A stretch of 64,000 bases of DNA from Halomonas sp. 'Soap Lake #6' (GTDB lineage: Bacteria; Pseudomonadota; Gammaproteobacteria; Pseudomonadales; Halomonadaceae): positions 372,001 to 436,000 of the forward strand of contig NZ_CP020469.1 of assembly GCF_003031405.1 (NCBI RefSeq). The letters are read 5' to 3'. The notes under the pieces are model-generated. The model saw nothing but the letters and a program-made list of their open reading frames with translations, was not told the origin of the DNA and made no database searches. This document shows positions 54,641 to 63,181 of the stretch, one piece after another. Position numbers and translations under genes: made by a program. How positions within the stretch are numbered: the stretch's first letter is position 1; each line of letters opens with the position of its first letter.

Positions 54641-55048
54641 TTACCCCTCCACCCACACATCATCACCCTTAAACTCGATCTTCCAGGTGCGTAACTTGAC
54701 GTTTTCGTCTTCTAAGCACTGGCCGTCTTCGAGGCGGAAGTGCTGTTTGTAGATGGGTGAGGCGACCACCGCGGCGCCTTTAAGGTCGCCGACGATGCCG
54801 CGGGCGATTACGTTGGCATTAGCGAAAGGGTCGAAGTGATCAAGGGCGAAAAGCTCACTGCTCAGCCCTTTTGAATGTTGGCTTGGAAGATAGAAGATCG
54901 CCACTTGTGCTGGGCCTTCGGCGGTTTCGAGCCAAGCGGCAACGCCAGAAAATGCCACAAGATCAGCTTTGCTACAGACTTTCTGCCACGCCGTACTGTT
55001 TTGAAAATCCACGGTATCTATCTCATTTTTCATTGCCGTTGCGGTCAT
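54641..55048 (-). CDS. nirD: assimilatory nitrite reductase small subunit
   Basis: A 135-residue Rieske-like small subunit of NADH nitrite reductase: LETAEGPAQVAIFYLP, LDHFDPFANANVIARGIVGD and ASPIYKQHFRLEDGQCLED are characteristic; the Rieske Cys/His ligands are absent, as in NirD. ATG 55048 is used; an ATG at 55033 is possible. The nirB stop lies just inside the start, so the pair is one operon. Confidence 0.9.
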   Translation of the reverse strand: MTATAMKNEIDTVDFQNSTAWQKVCSKADLVAFSGVAAWLETAEGPAQVAIFYLPSQHSKGLSSELFALDHFDPFANANVIARGIVGDLKGAAVVASPIYKQHFRLEDGQCLEDENVKLRTWKIEFKGDDVWVEG

Positions 55049-55085
55049 GGGGTGCCTCGTTGTTTTAATCAGTGAAAAGAGTGGA

Positions 55086-57599
55086 CTAGGCAGGCCGCAG
55101 TTGGCCACGCTCGGAGGTCATGATGATCGAAGGGTCCGGGCGGTCGTCGTTAACAAAGCTGCGGAAGCGCTTGAGCTTCTCTGGGTCGCTGATGGCATCC
55201 GCCCACTCGCACTGGTAGGTGTCCACCACCGTCTGCATCTGACGCTCTAGCTCGTCGTTAATGCCTAGGCTGTCTTCCAGAATCACCTCTTTAAGGTAAT
55301 CCAACCCTCCTTCAAGGTTTTCACGCCATACGGAAGTACGCTGCAAACGGTCGGCGGTACGTACATAGAACATCAAGAAGCGATCAATGATGCGGTAGAG
55401 CTGTTCGTCGTCGAGGTCGGTAGCAAATAGTTCGGCGTGGCGGGGGCGCATGCCGCCGTTACCACAGACATAGAGGTTCCAGCCATTTTCGGTGGCGATA
55501 ATGCCGATATCTTTACTCTGGGCTTCGGCACACTCCCGGGTACAGCCGGAAACGCCAAATTTTATTTTGTGCGGTGAACGTAGGCCCTTGTAGCGGTTCT
55601 CTAACCATATCGCCATACCAACACTGTCCTGCACGCCATAGCGGCACCAGGTGCTACCCACACAGGATTTTACGGTACGCAGTGATTTGCCATAGGCATG
55701 CCCTGTCTCGAAACCTGCGGCAATCAGCTCGCCCCAGATATCTGGCAAATCTTCCAAGCGAGCGCCGAATAGGTCGATACGTTGACCGCCAGTGACTTTG
55801 GAGTAGAGGCTGTATTTTTTAGCCACTTCGCCTAGCACAATCAGCTTATCTGGGGTGATCTCGCCGCCAGCGATGCGGGGCACTACCGAGTAGGTGCCGT
55901 TCTTCTGCATGTTGGCCATGAAGGTGTCGTTGGTATCCTGCAAGGGGATATGTGCCGCATCGGTGATCGGCTCGTTAAAGCAGGAGGCCAGGATAGAGGC
56001 CACGGCGGGTTTGCAGATATCGCAGCCCAGGTGGTGAGTATCGGCGTTGCCGTGTTTTGCGATCAGCTCGCTAAAGGTTTTAATGCCTTCAACACGCACA
56101 ATGTCGTAAAGCTCCTGACGGGTGTAAGAGAAGTGCTCACAAATCGATTTGTCGACCTCAACACCGCGGGATTCAAGCTCGTGATCCACCACGCTTTTGA
56201 GTAGCGCGGTACAGCCACCGCAACCGGTACTGGCTTTGGTGGCGCCTTTTACACCGGCAAGATCCATTGCGCCACTGTCAATGGAGGCGCAAATATTGCC
56301 TTTAGTAACATTATGGCAGGAGCAGATCATCGCTGTTTCTGGCAGTGCATCGGGGCCTAAGGCAGGGGCCGCACCACTACCTTGCGGTAGAATCAACGAG
56401 GCAGGCTCAGCAGGTAGCTCAATACCATTTGAGTAGTACTGCAGCAGGGTATCGTAGACGCTATTGTTGCCCACCAGCATCGCGCCGAGCAGCTTTTTAC
56501 CATCGCTGGAGACCACCAGCTTACGGTATTCCTGCTTGATCGGGTCTAGGTAGCGGAACATGCGTGCGCCGGGATTTTGATTACCATGGGCGTCACCAAT
56601 GGAACCCACATCCACGCCGAGTAGCTTGAGCTTGGTGCTCATATCCGCGCCACTAAAGTGGGTGTCGCCACTCGTCAGGGTCGAAAACGCGGCTTTGGCC
56701 ATTTGATAACCGGGCGCCACCAGGCCGAAAATACTCTGGTTCCATAGTGCCACTTCGCCAATCGCGAGGATGGCGGGATCGCTGGTTTGGCACTGGTCAT
56801 CCACCACCACACCGCCGCGTTCGCCAATTTCCAGACCGCAGTCGCGTGCTAACTGGTCGCGAGGTCGAATGCCAGCGGAGAACACAATCAGGTCGGTTTC
56901 CAGTATTTTATCGTCTTGGAAGACCATGCGGTGCTGGCTCGCCTCGCCATCTTCAATGCGCTGTGTGGCTCGCTCGGTAAGCACCTGAACGCCCAGCTCT
57001 TCGATTTTTTCCCGTAGCAGCTCGCCACCTTCGTTATCCACCTGCATGGGCATCAGGCGAGAAGCGAATTCGATGACGGCGGTATCTAAATTTAAGCCGC
57101 GCAGGGCATTAGCGGCTTCCAAACCCAATAAACCGCCGCCCACCACTACGCCGGTAGTGGCATTTTCAGCGGCGGCTCGTATGGCGTCTAAATCGTCTAA
57201 GGTGCGATACACCAAACAACCTTCGCGGTCGTTACCAGGGATCGGCGGTACAAAAGGGTAGGAGCCCGTGGCTAGCACGATGCGGTCATAAGGATAGCGG
57301 CCCTGGTCGGTGACGACTTCGTGGGTGGTGCGGTCGATCTCAATTACGGCCTCGCCAGTGCGAAGCTCTACACCCTTGGTGGCGTAGTAGTCCGCGTCGC
57401 AGAGCGCCAGGGATTCCGCATCGCGACCGCTGAAGTACTCGGATAGATGCACTCGGTCGTAGGCGCGGTGGCGCTCTTCGCCAAACACGGTGACCTGATA
57501 GCGTTCAAGGCCACCGTTATCCACTAACTGCTCGACCAGGTGATGGCCGACCATGCCGTTACCAATAATGATGAGCTGTTCGGGAGTAGTCATGTTCAT
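55086..57599 (-). CDS. nirB: assimilatory nitrite reductase [NAD(P)H] large subunit
   Basis: An 837-residue flavo-iron-sulfur-sirohaem enzyme reducing nitrite to ammonium. N-terminal FAD/NADH domain (IIGNGMVGHHLVEQL; VVVGGGLLGLEAANAL), BFD-type [2Fe-2S] domain (CSCHNVTKGN, CGGCTALL), then sirohaem/4Fe-4S part with SCVGSTWCRYGVQDS and SGCTRECAEAQ. It follows the FAD oxidoreductase gene by two bases and is followed by nirD, forming a three-gene leftward operon. Sirohaem comes from the cobA/cysG-type gene in the opposite operon. Confidence 0.95.
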   Translation of the reverse strand: MNMTTPEQLIIIGNGMVGHHLVEQLVDNGGLERYQVTVFGEERHRAYDRVHLSEYFSGRDAESLALCDADYYATKGVELRTGEAVIEIDRTTHEVVTDQGRYPYDRIVLATGSYPFVPPIPGNDREGCLVYRTLDDLDAIRAAAENATTGVVVGGGLLGLEAANALRGLNLDTAVIEFASRLMPMQVDNEGGELLREKIEELGVQVLTERATQRIEDGEASQHRMVFQDDKILETDLIVFSAGIRPRDQLARDCGLEIGERGGVVVDDQCQTSDPAILAIGEVALWNQSIFGLVAPGYQMAKAAFSTLTSGDTHFSGADMSTKLKLLGVDVGSIGDAHGNQNPGARMFRYLDPIKQEYRKLVVSSDGKKLLGAMLVGNNSVYDTLLQYYSNGIELPAEPASLILPQGSGAAPALGPDALPETAMICSCHNVTKGNICASIDSGAMDLAGVKGATKASTGCGGCTALLKSVVDHELESRGVEVDKSICEHFSYTRQELYDIVRVEGIKTFSELIAKHGNADTHHLGCDICKPAVASILASCFNEPITDAAHIPLQDTNDTFMANMQKNGTYSVVPRIAGGEITPDKLIVLGEVAKKYSLYSKVTGGQRIDLFGARLEDLPDIWGELIAAGFETGHAYGKSLRTVKSCVGSTWCRYGVQDSVGMAIWLENRYKGLRSPHKIKFGVSGCTRECAEAQSKDIGIIATENGWNLYVCGNGGMRPRHAELFATDLDDEQLYRIIDRFLMFYVRTADRLQRTSVWRENLEGGLDYLKEVILEDSLGINDELERQMQTVVDTYQCEWADAISDPEKLKRFRSFVNDDRPDPSIIMTSERGQLRPA

Positions 57600-57601
57600 G
57601 G

Positions 57602-58909
57602 TTATGCCGCCTCGGAAGTTGTTAGATGGGATGAGTCGTTTTGCTGGTCAGCCATGCTCGCCTGGAGCACTTCGACATCAGCCGCACCAAACAGCAGTGC
57701 TTGGCGGCAGTCGTGAAGGTTATTGCCCGCGAGGGCTTGTTCGAAATACCACGGGCCCAAGGCGGGGTCGCCGTAAAGCACTGCGCCTTCTATCCGTCCG
57801 TTGAGCAGTAATAGGCGGCGGTAGTCGCCCTGCTCCAAATCGTGATAACACAGCACCTCATGCTCAGCGGCGGCTTCGGTAGGGCCAAAGGCGTAGAGTG
57901 CAATGCCGCTGATTTTCAGTTTGGTGGCGCTGGGGGCGTCTGCGTAGCCATGGGTGGGAGCGCCGCACAACGTTGCGGCCAGTACATCCACCTGGCGCCA
58001 GATTGGCTCGACTAGCCCGTAGGTATTGCCATTAAACTGGCAGCACTCGCCAAGCGCGGAAATGGCTGGGTCAGAGGTGGTCAGAAATTCATCCACCACG
58101 ATGGCGCGCTCGGTAGAGAGTCCTGCAGATTGGGCCAGCTCAGCGTTAGGGGTAATACCTGCAGCGATGATCACGCTAGTGGCGGGAAGACGGCGACCAT
58201 CCTTGAGAACAGCTTCAGCTACATGGCCGTTGCCGCCTGCGGCTAAATGCTGTAACTGTGCGCCGGTGATGATATTCAAGCCGCGTTGGGTTAATTCGTC
58301 TTCAAGCAGGTGTGAAGCAGTAACATCCAACTGGCGATTCATCAGTCGATCACTACGCTGGAGAACGCTAACGTTCATTTTATGATTACGTTTGCGCAAC
58401 CCCTCAGCGGCTTCCAGGCCGAGCAGGCCGCCACCAACCACGACGACATCGCCACCGCCCTGGGCAATCGCCTCGAGCGCGGCGGCATCCTGTAAATCGC
58501 GAAAGCCGTGTACGCCATTAAGCTCAATGCCGGGAACATCGGGCAGTGCTGGGCGAGAACCGGTGGCAATGACAAGGTGATCGTACTGTAGCCTGCGGCC
58601 TGTGTCGGTGGTTAAGGCCTTGTTGTCGCGATCAAGTATCTCTACTTTCTCACCGAGAACCAGAGTAACGGCCTGTTCTGCATACCAGGCTTCATCACGC
58701 AAGGTGAGGGCGTCACGCTGCATTTCACCTGCCAGTAGTGGTGAAAGCAGAATACGGTTATAGGCGGGCGCAGACTCAGCGCCAATCACGGTAATACGTT
58801 GGGGGCGTGAAGGCTGTTTCACCAACGCCTCAATCAAGCGGTGGCTAGCCATGCCATTGCCAATAATCACTAGGTGGTCTTGGGGTGAGCACCGGGAAGT
58901 AATTTCCAT
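57602..58909 (-). CDS. NAD(P)/FAD-dependent oxidoreductase, assimilatory nitrate reductase electron-transfer type
   Basis: A 435-residue flavoprotein with two dinucleotide folds (IIGNGMASHRLIEAL; VVVGGGLLGLEAAEGL), similar to the N-terminal part of NirB. AAGGAGTCACCC precedes ATG 58909. In nitrate-assimilation clusters such a diaphorase (NasC/NasB type) supplies electrons to the catalytic nitrate reductase; here NasA is divergent. A rubredoxin-reductase-like role is an alternative. It is the first gene of the leftward operon and lies behind the leader terminator. Confidence 0.85.
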   Translation of the reverse strand: MEITSRCSPQDHLVIIGNGMASHRLIEALVKQPSRPQRITVIGAESAPAYNRILLSPLLAGEMQRDALTLRDEAWYAEQAVTLVLGEKVEILDRDNKALTTDTGRRLQYDHLVIATGSRPALPDVPGIELNGVHGFRDLQDAAALEAIAQGGGDVVVVGGGLLGLEAAEGLRKRNHKMNVSVLQRSDRLMNRQLDVTASHLLEDELTQRGLNIITGAQLQHLAAGGNGHVAEAVLKDGRRLPATSVIIAAGITPNAELAQSAGLSTERAIVVDEFLTTSDPAISALGECCQFNGNTYGLVEPIWRQVDVLAATLCGAPTHGYADAPSATKLKISGIALYAFGPTEAAAEHEVLCYHDLEQGDYRRLLLLNGRIEGAVLYGDPALGPWYFEQALAGNNLHDCRQALLFGAADVEVLQASMADQQNDSSHLTTSEAA

Positions 58910-58951
58910 GGGTGACTCCTTCAGTTCAGCGTTTATTTCGAGCAATAAAAA

Positions 58952-58994
58952 ACGCCCCTGACACTCCTTCACTTATGAAGGATGTCAGGGGCGT
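58952..58994 (-). terminator. leader terminator (attenuator) of the nirBD operon
   Basis: On the minus strand ACGCCCCTGACA pairs with TGTCAGGGGCGT (12 pairs) with an inner CCTTC/GAAGG stem, followed by TTTTTT. It lies about 43 bases before the first gene, so default transcription would stop; readthrough needs an antiterminator. Confidence 0.85.
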
Positions 58995-58995
58995 C

Positions 58996-59031
58996 GTTGC
59001 CCAGTTGCGTTGTGAGGTTACGCGGGGCAAC
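58996..59031 (-). promoter_or_regulatory. leader hairpin before the terminator
   Basis: On the minus strand GTTGCCC-C-GCGT and ACGC-AACT-GGGCAAC form a stem directly upstream of the terminator hairpin. This is the place where an ANTAR-type antiterminator (NasT or NasR) binds in nas leaders. Confidence 0.5.
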
Positions 59032-59487
59032 CGCCGTTGGCTGCCAAACTGTCTCTTGTTGCCAGTTAGCTGCAAAAAGTTAGCCAGCGACCCGATGTAT
59101 GGAAATTAACTCTTTTTAATCAGTAGGTTGATTTTCACCTGATGATTAGGCCTACGTTTAAACGAAAATATAAACGCACTACGCTGGTGCGTCGGGCTGG
59201 CGCTACGCACAGTCATAGAACGTAAGTGCCAACTTGCATGCCTTGAATAGGCTGTTCAATGATTAAGGTGTTTTTATCAGGACATTGTTTTTTAATGTGT
59301 TTTTGTTTTTTAATGGACTTTGGATCATAAGTTGCAGATATGTGTGTAATAAGTCAATAACGACTCATTGCAGGGTATTAGACGAATAAAACACAACTAC
59401 AATTACTGATTGCAACGAACAACGATAACTGCAGTAAACCACTGATGAGTACGGCACCTAAATGTAACGGGTGTCCCTGAGACAACG

Positions 59488-59531
59488 GCGTCCAGGCAGG
59501 CTTCTCTTTGAGGCTCGCTTGGACGCTTTTT
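59488..59531 (+). terminator. leader terminator (attenuator) of nasA
   Basis: GCGTCCA (59488-59494) pairs with TGGACGC (59520-59526), with an inner GAG-type stem, followed by TTTTTGCTTTTT. It lies about 26 bases before ATG 59557. As on the other side, nasA expression should depend on antitermination. Confidence 0.8.
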
Positions 59532-59556
59532 GCTTTTTAACGGCGGAGGAAGTGCT

Positions 59557-62322
59557 ATGCCCCAGGCTAATCAACTCGCCCACCGCGATGTGCTCACTAC
59601 TTGCCCATACTGTGGTGTGGGCTGCGGTGTAAAAGCCTCTTTGCAAGAGGGTGAGCTAAGCAGTGTTGAGGGGGACCGAGAACATCCTGCCAATTATGGC
59701 CGACTATGCGTTAAGGGTAGCGCCTTACATGAAACCTTAGGTGAGCATGGCCGGTTAACCCAGCCGAGGGTAGATGGGGTAGAGGTCTCCTGGGAGCAAG
59801 CACTAACGACCACCGCTCAACGTCTTAATACCCTGCGAGAGCAACATGGCAATCATACGATAGCCGGTTACCTCTCGGGGCAGCTATTGACCGAGGATTA
59901 CTACGTCGCCAACAAGCTGTTTAAAGGCTTTTTGGGTACGCCTCATTTAGATACCAACTCCCGGCTTTGTATGGCCTCGGCGGTGGTTGGCTACAAACGC
60001 GCTTTTGGGGCGGACGCGGTACCGTGTAACTATGAAGATTTGGAAGAGGCAGAGCTGATAGTGCTAGTGGGTTCCAATCTTGCCTGGAACCATCCGGTGT
60101 TATATCAGCGTATTAAGGTTGCCAAAGAGCGCAATCCGTTGATGCGTTTGGTGGTGATTGATCCACGTGTCACCGATAGCTGTGAAATCGCCGACCTTTA
60201 TCTAGGTATTAAACCAGGTAGCGATGCGTATCTGTTTAATGGGTTATTAGCGTGGATGGCACAGCGCCGTAAGCTGGATACGCTCTATCTTGAGCGTCAT
60301 ACCGAAGGGTTTGATGAGTCGTTGGAAGCTGCCCAACAAACGGCGGGTTCCATTGCTGAGGTAGCCGCCGCCTGTGATGTCGACCCTGAGCGCCTGGAAA
60401 CCTTCTACTACTGGTTCGCCAGTCAGTTGCATGTGGTTACGCTCTACTCCCAGGGCGTTAATCAATCCTCAAGCGGCACTGATAAATGCAATGCCATCAT
60501 TAACTGTCACTTGGCTGGCGGGAAAATTGGCTTGCCAGGAGCTGGGCCGTTCTCTATTACTGGCCAGCCTAACGCCATGGGTGGGCGCGAGGTGGGCGGG
60601 CTTGCCAACCAGCTAGCCGCACATATGGATTATCACACCCCTGGGGCGCTCGACTTGGTCAGCCGTTTTTGGGCGACCGATAATCTGATACCGACACTGC
60701 CGGATGGCCCTGGCTATAAAGCGGTTGAACTGTTTGAGGCCATTGAGCGTGGAGAAGTGAAAGCGCTCTGGGTGATGGCCACCAATCCAGCGGTCAGCCT
60801 TCCTGATGCGGCACGGGTGCGTGCCGCCCTGGAAAAATGCCCGTTGGTGATCGTTTCTGAATGCGCCGCCCACACCGATTTGCTGCCTTATGCAGATATC
60901 GTGTTGCCAGCTTCGGGCTGGTCGGAGAAAGATGGCACGGTAACCAACTCTGAGCGTCGTATTTCGCGCCAGCGGGGCATGCTGCCGCCCCCTGGTGAAG
61001 CGCGTCATGACTGGTGGATTATCTGTGAAGTGGCCAAGCGCTTAGGTTTCTCTGAGGCATTCAACTACTCTCATCCGTGGGAGATATTTGACGAGCACGC
61101 TCGGCTTTCTGGCTTTGAAAACGGCCGTGAAAACGGTTTGGATAACAGCTCGATGTTCGGCAGTCCGCAGCGACTGTTTGATATTTCGGGGCTCGTTGGC
61201 CTGGGGCTTGAAGGTTACAATGCGCTGGCGCCCATTCAGTGGCCGGTCACTTCAGCCGCGCCAAGGGGGACTGCTCGACTGTTTGAAGATGGAATTTTTG
61301 CCACCTCTAACGGGCGTGCCAAGCTGTTGGCAGTTCATCCGCAGGGTCCCGAGCAGGCACTTAGCACTGCCTACCCGCTGCGCGTAAACACCGGGCGTAT
61401 CCGCGATCAGTGGCATACCATGACCCGCACCGCCCGTGCCCCACGTTTAATGAACCACCGCGCTGAGCCCTTTATGGAGCTGCACCCAGATGATGCACTG
61501 GCTGCCGGGGTTGGCGATCAAGGGCTAGCCGTTCTCAGTTCTGTTACCGGTGAGTACCGCGCCCGGGTGCGTATATCCAATGCTCAACGGCGTGGTGAAG
61601 TGTTCGTACCAATTCATTGGACCGACTGCTTCACAAAACAGGCGAGAAGCAGTGCACTGATTGCTGGTATTATTGACTCACTTTCAGGCCAGCCGGAGTC
61701 TAAGCAAGGTGCAGCGGCACTTACGCCGTTACCCACTGTATGGCAGGCAACGTTATTGATCGCCGATGGGGTGCCGGAATCATCGCCATGGTGCGCAAGC
61801 GATTACTGGGCGCGTATTCCCATGCAGGGTTGCCAGCGCTGGCAGCTAGCCCATACTAAACAGGTGGATGATTGGCTGGCACAGTTGGCGAACTGGCTGC
61901 CTACACCAGCTTCGGTATGGTCTCAAGACATTGTCTGCGGGCGATTGCGTGCCGCTAGTGTTGAAAATGGCAGGCTACGCTGGTGGCTGATGATTGGGCC
62001 GCCCAACGAATTGCCAGGACTTGCCTGGTTGGAGGCACGTTTTGGCGATGAAGTACTGAGTGATAAGCACCGCCGTCGTTTATTGGCAGGTTGTGATGAT
62101 GGCGCTATGGATGCTGGGCCAATAGTGTGCAGTTGCCATCAAGTGGGCCAAGTCACTATTGCCAACGCTATTCGGGCAGGAGACATCAGTATAGAGGCAC
62201 TGGGCGCAAGGCTCGCCTGTGGTACCCAGTGCGGTAGTTGTATTCCAGAATTGAAATCGCTGATTGAAGAGGAGCGGCCCAATGCGCGCGCTAAGCAAAC
62301 ACCTAACACAGAAGTGGCATGA
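59557..62322 (+). CDS. nasA: assimilatory nitrate reductase catalytic subunit
   Basis: A 921-residue molybdopterin enzyme reducing nitrate to nitrite in the cytoplasm. GGAGGAAG precedes ATG 59557, excluding an earlier in-frame start at 59530. N-terminal 4Fe-4S domain (CPYCGVGCGV, RLCVKG), large Mo-bis-MGD domain (GYLSGQLLTEDYYVANKLFKG, CMASAVVGYKRAFG, GREVGGLANQLAAH) and a C-terminal BFD-like [2Fe-2S] domain (VCSCHQVGQ, CGTQCGSC) that receives electrons. It is followed by the sirohaem gene, overlapping by 41 bases. Confidence 0.95.
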   Translation: MPQANQLAHRDVLTTCPYCGVGCGVKASLQEGELSSVEGDREHPANYGRLCVKGSALHETLGEHGRLTQPRVDGVEVSWEQALTTTAQRLNTLREQHGNHTIAGYLSGQLLTEDYYVANKLFKGFLGTPHLDTNSRLCMASAVVGYKRAFGADAVPCNYEDLEEAELIVLVGSNLAWNHPVLYQRIKVAKERNPLMRLVVIDPRVTDSCEIADLYLGIKPGSDAYLFNGLLAWMAQRRKLDTLYLERHTEGFDESLEAAQQTAGSIAEVAAACDVDPERLETFYYWFASQLHVVTLYSQGVNQSSSGTDKCNAIINCHLAGGKIGLPGAGPFSITGQPNAMGGREVGGLANQLAAHMDYHTPGALDLVSRFWATDNLIPTLPDGPGYKAVELFEAIERGEVKALWVMATNPAVSLPDAARVRAALEKCPLVIVSECAAHTDLLPYADIVLPASGWSEKDGTVTNSERRISRQRGMLPPPGEARHDWWIICEVAKRLGFSEAFNYSHPWEIFDEHARLSGFENGRENGLDNSSMFGSPQRLFDISGLVGLGLEGYNALAPIQWPVTSAAPRGTARLFEDGIFATSNGRAKLLAVHPQGPEQALSTAYPLRVNTGRIRDQWHTMTRTARAPRLMNHRAEPFMELHPDDALAAGVGDQGLAVLSSVTGEYRARVRISNAQRRGEVFVPIHWTDCFTKQARSSALIAGIIDSLSGQPESKQGAAALTPLPTVWQATLLIADGVPESSPWCASDYWARIPMQGCQRWQLAHTKQVDDWLAQLANWLPTPASVWSQDIVCGRLRAASVENGRLRWWLMIGPPNELPGLAWLEARFGDEVLSDKHRRRLLAGCDDGAMDAGPIVCSCHQVGQVTIANAIRAGDISIEALGARLACGTQCGSCIPELKSLIEEERPNARAKQTPNTEVA

Positions 62323-63181
62323 AGCCTTTATGCGCCTGAGCCAGCGGGTGTTAGCGCCTTTTGGCCGGGAGACCTCCTCCTCGTTGCGCCTACCATTAAG
62401 CGGTGAGTGCCAGTCCGGTAAGGTCTATTTAGTGGGTGCTGGCAGTGGCGATGTGGAGCTATTAACGCTTAAAGCTGCGCGGCTACTCATGCAAGCAGAC
62501 GCGGTTGTGTATGACCGCTTAGTCGGCGATGACGTGCTGGCGCTTATCCCTCGGGGTACCGAGCGCTATTACGTGGGTAAGGCGCGTGGTCATCACAGTG
62601 TTCCTCAGGCCGAGATTGGTGCCTTGATGGTCAAGCTTGCTAATGCAGGTAAATCAGTAGTGCGCTTAAAAGGCGGAGACCCGACGATTTTCGGTCGACT
62701 GGGCGAGGAGTTAGCGGCATTAGCTGCTGCCCATGTGCCAGCAGCTATTGTGCCGGGTATTACCGCAGCATCAGCGGCGGCGGCCTATATGGGCATTCCA
62801 TTAACCGATCGCGGCCATGCCCAACAGCTGCGCTTTGTGACAGCACAGCTTTGCCGCGAAGATGGCACCCCGGATTGGGCGTCACTGGCCCGTAAAGACG
62901 AAACCCAGGTGTTTTATATGGGGCTTTCCAAGGTAGACGCGATCTGCCATGGCCTTCGCCAAGCGGGCCTGCCGGATAATTGGCCAATTATGCTGGTGGC
63001 TAATGCTAGCCAGCCAGAGCAACAATCGCTGGTGGGCACCTTAGCGGATATGCCTGAGCAGTTAGCTGCTAAGCCTCTGCCTTCGCCATGTTTGATTCTA
63101 GTGGGAAGCGTGGTGAGTATGGTACCAACAAGTCCTTCAGCGTCATTAGCGGGCATCATCAAAACGGTCGACCCGGCGTAG
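62282..63181 (+). CDS. cobA: uroporphyrinogen-III C-methyltransferase
   Basis: A 299-residue enzyme that makes precorrin-2 from uroporphyrinogen III using SAM, the first step to sirohaem for NirB. Motifs: VYLVGAGSGDVELLTLKAARLL, VVRLKGGDPTIFGR and VPGITAASAAAAYMGIPLT. GAGGAG before ATG 62282 sets the start; a TTG at 62264 is less likely. The start lies within nasA, so expression is coupled. It lacks the dehydrogenase/ferrochelatase domain of CysG, so another protein must finish sirohaem. Its 3' end overlaps the convergent MFS gene by 36 bases. Confidence 0.92.
   Translation: MRALSKHLTQKWHEAFMRLSQRVLAPFGRETSSSLRLPLSGECQSGKVYLVGAGSGDVELLTLKAARLLMQADAVVYDRLVGDDVLALIPRGTERYYVGKARGHHSVPQAEIGALMVKLANAGKSVVRLKGGDPTIFGRLGEELAALAAAHVPAAIVPGITAASAAAAYMGIPLTDRGHAQQLRFVTAQLCREDGTPDWASLARKDETQVFYMGLSKVDAICHGLRQAGLPDNWPIMLVANASQPEQQSLVGTLADMPEQLAAKPLPSPCLILVGSVVSMVPTSPSASLAGIIKTVDPA

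Larger units (their letters stand above)
58910..59556. promoter_or_regulatory. divergent control region between nirBD and nasA operons
   Basis: No gene is visible in this 647-base region. It contains a hairpin and terminator in front of the leftward operon and a terminator in front of nasA (listed separately). The middle part (59100-59400) is AT-rich and should hold the divergent promoters; no clear NtrC sites were assigned. Confidence 0.6.
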
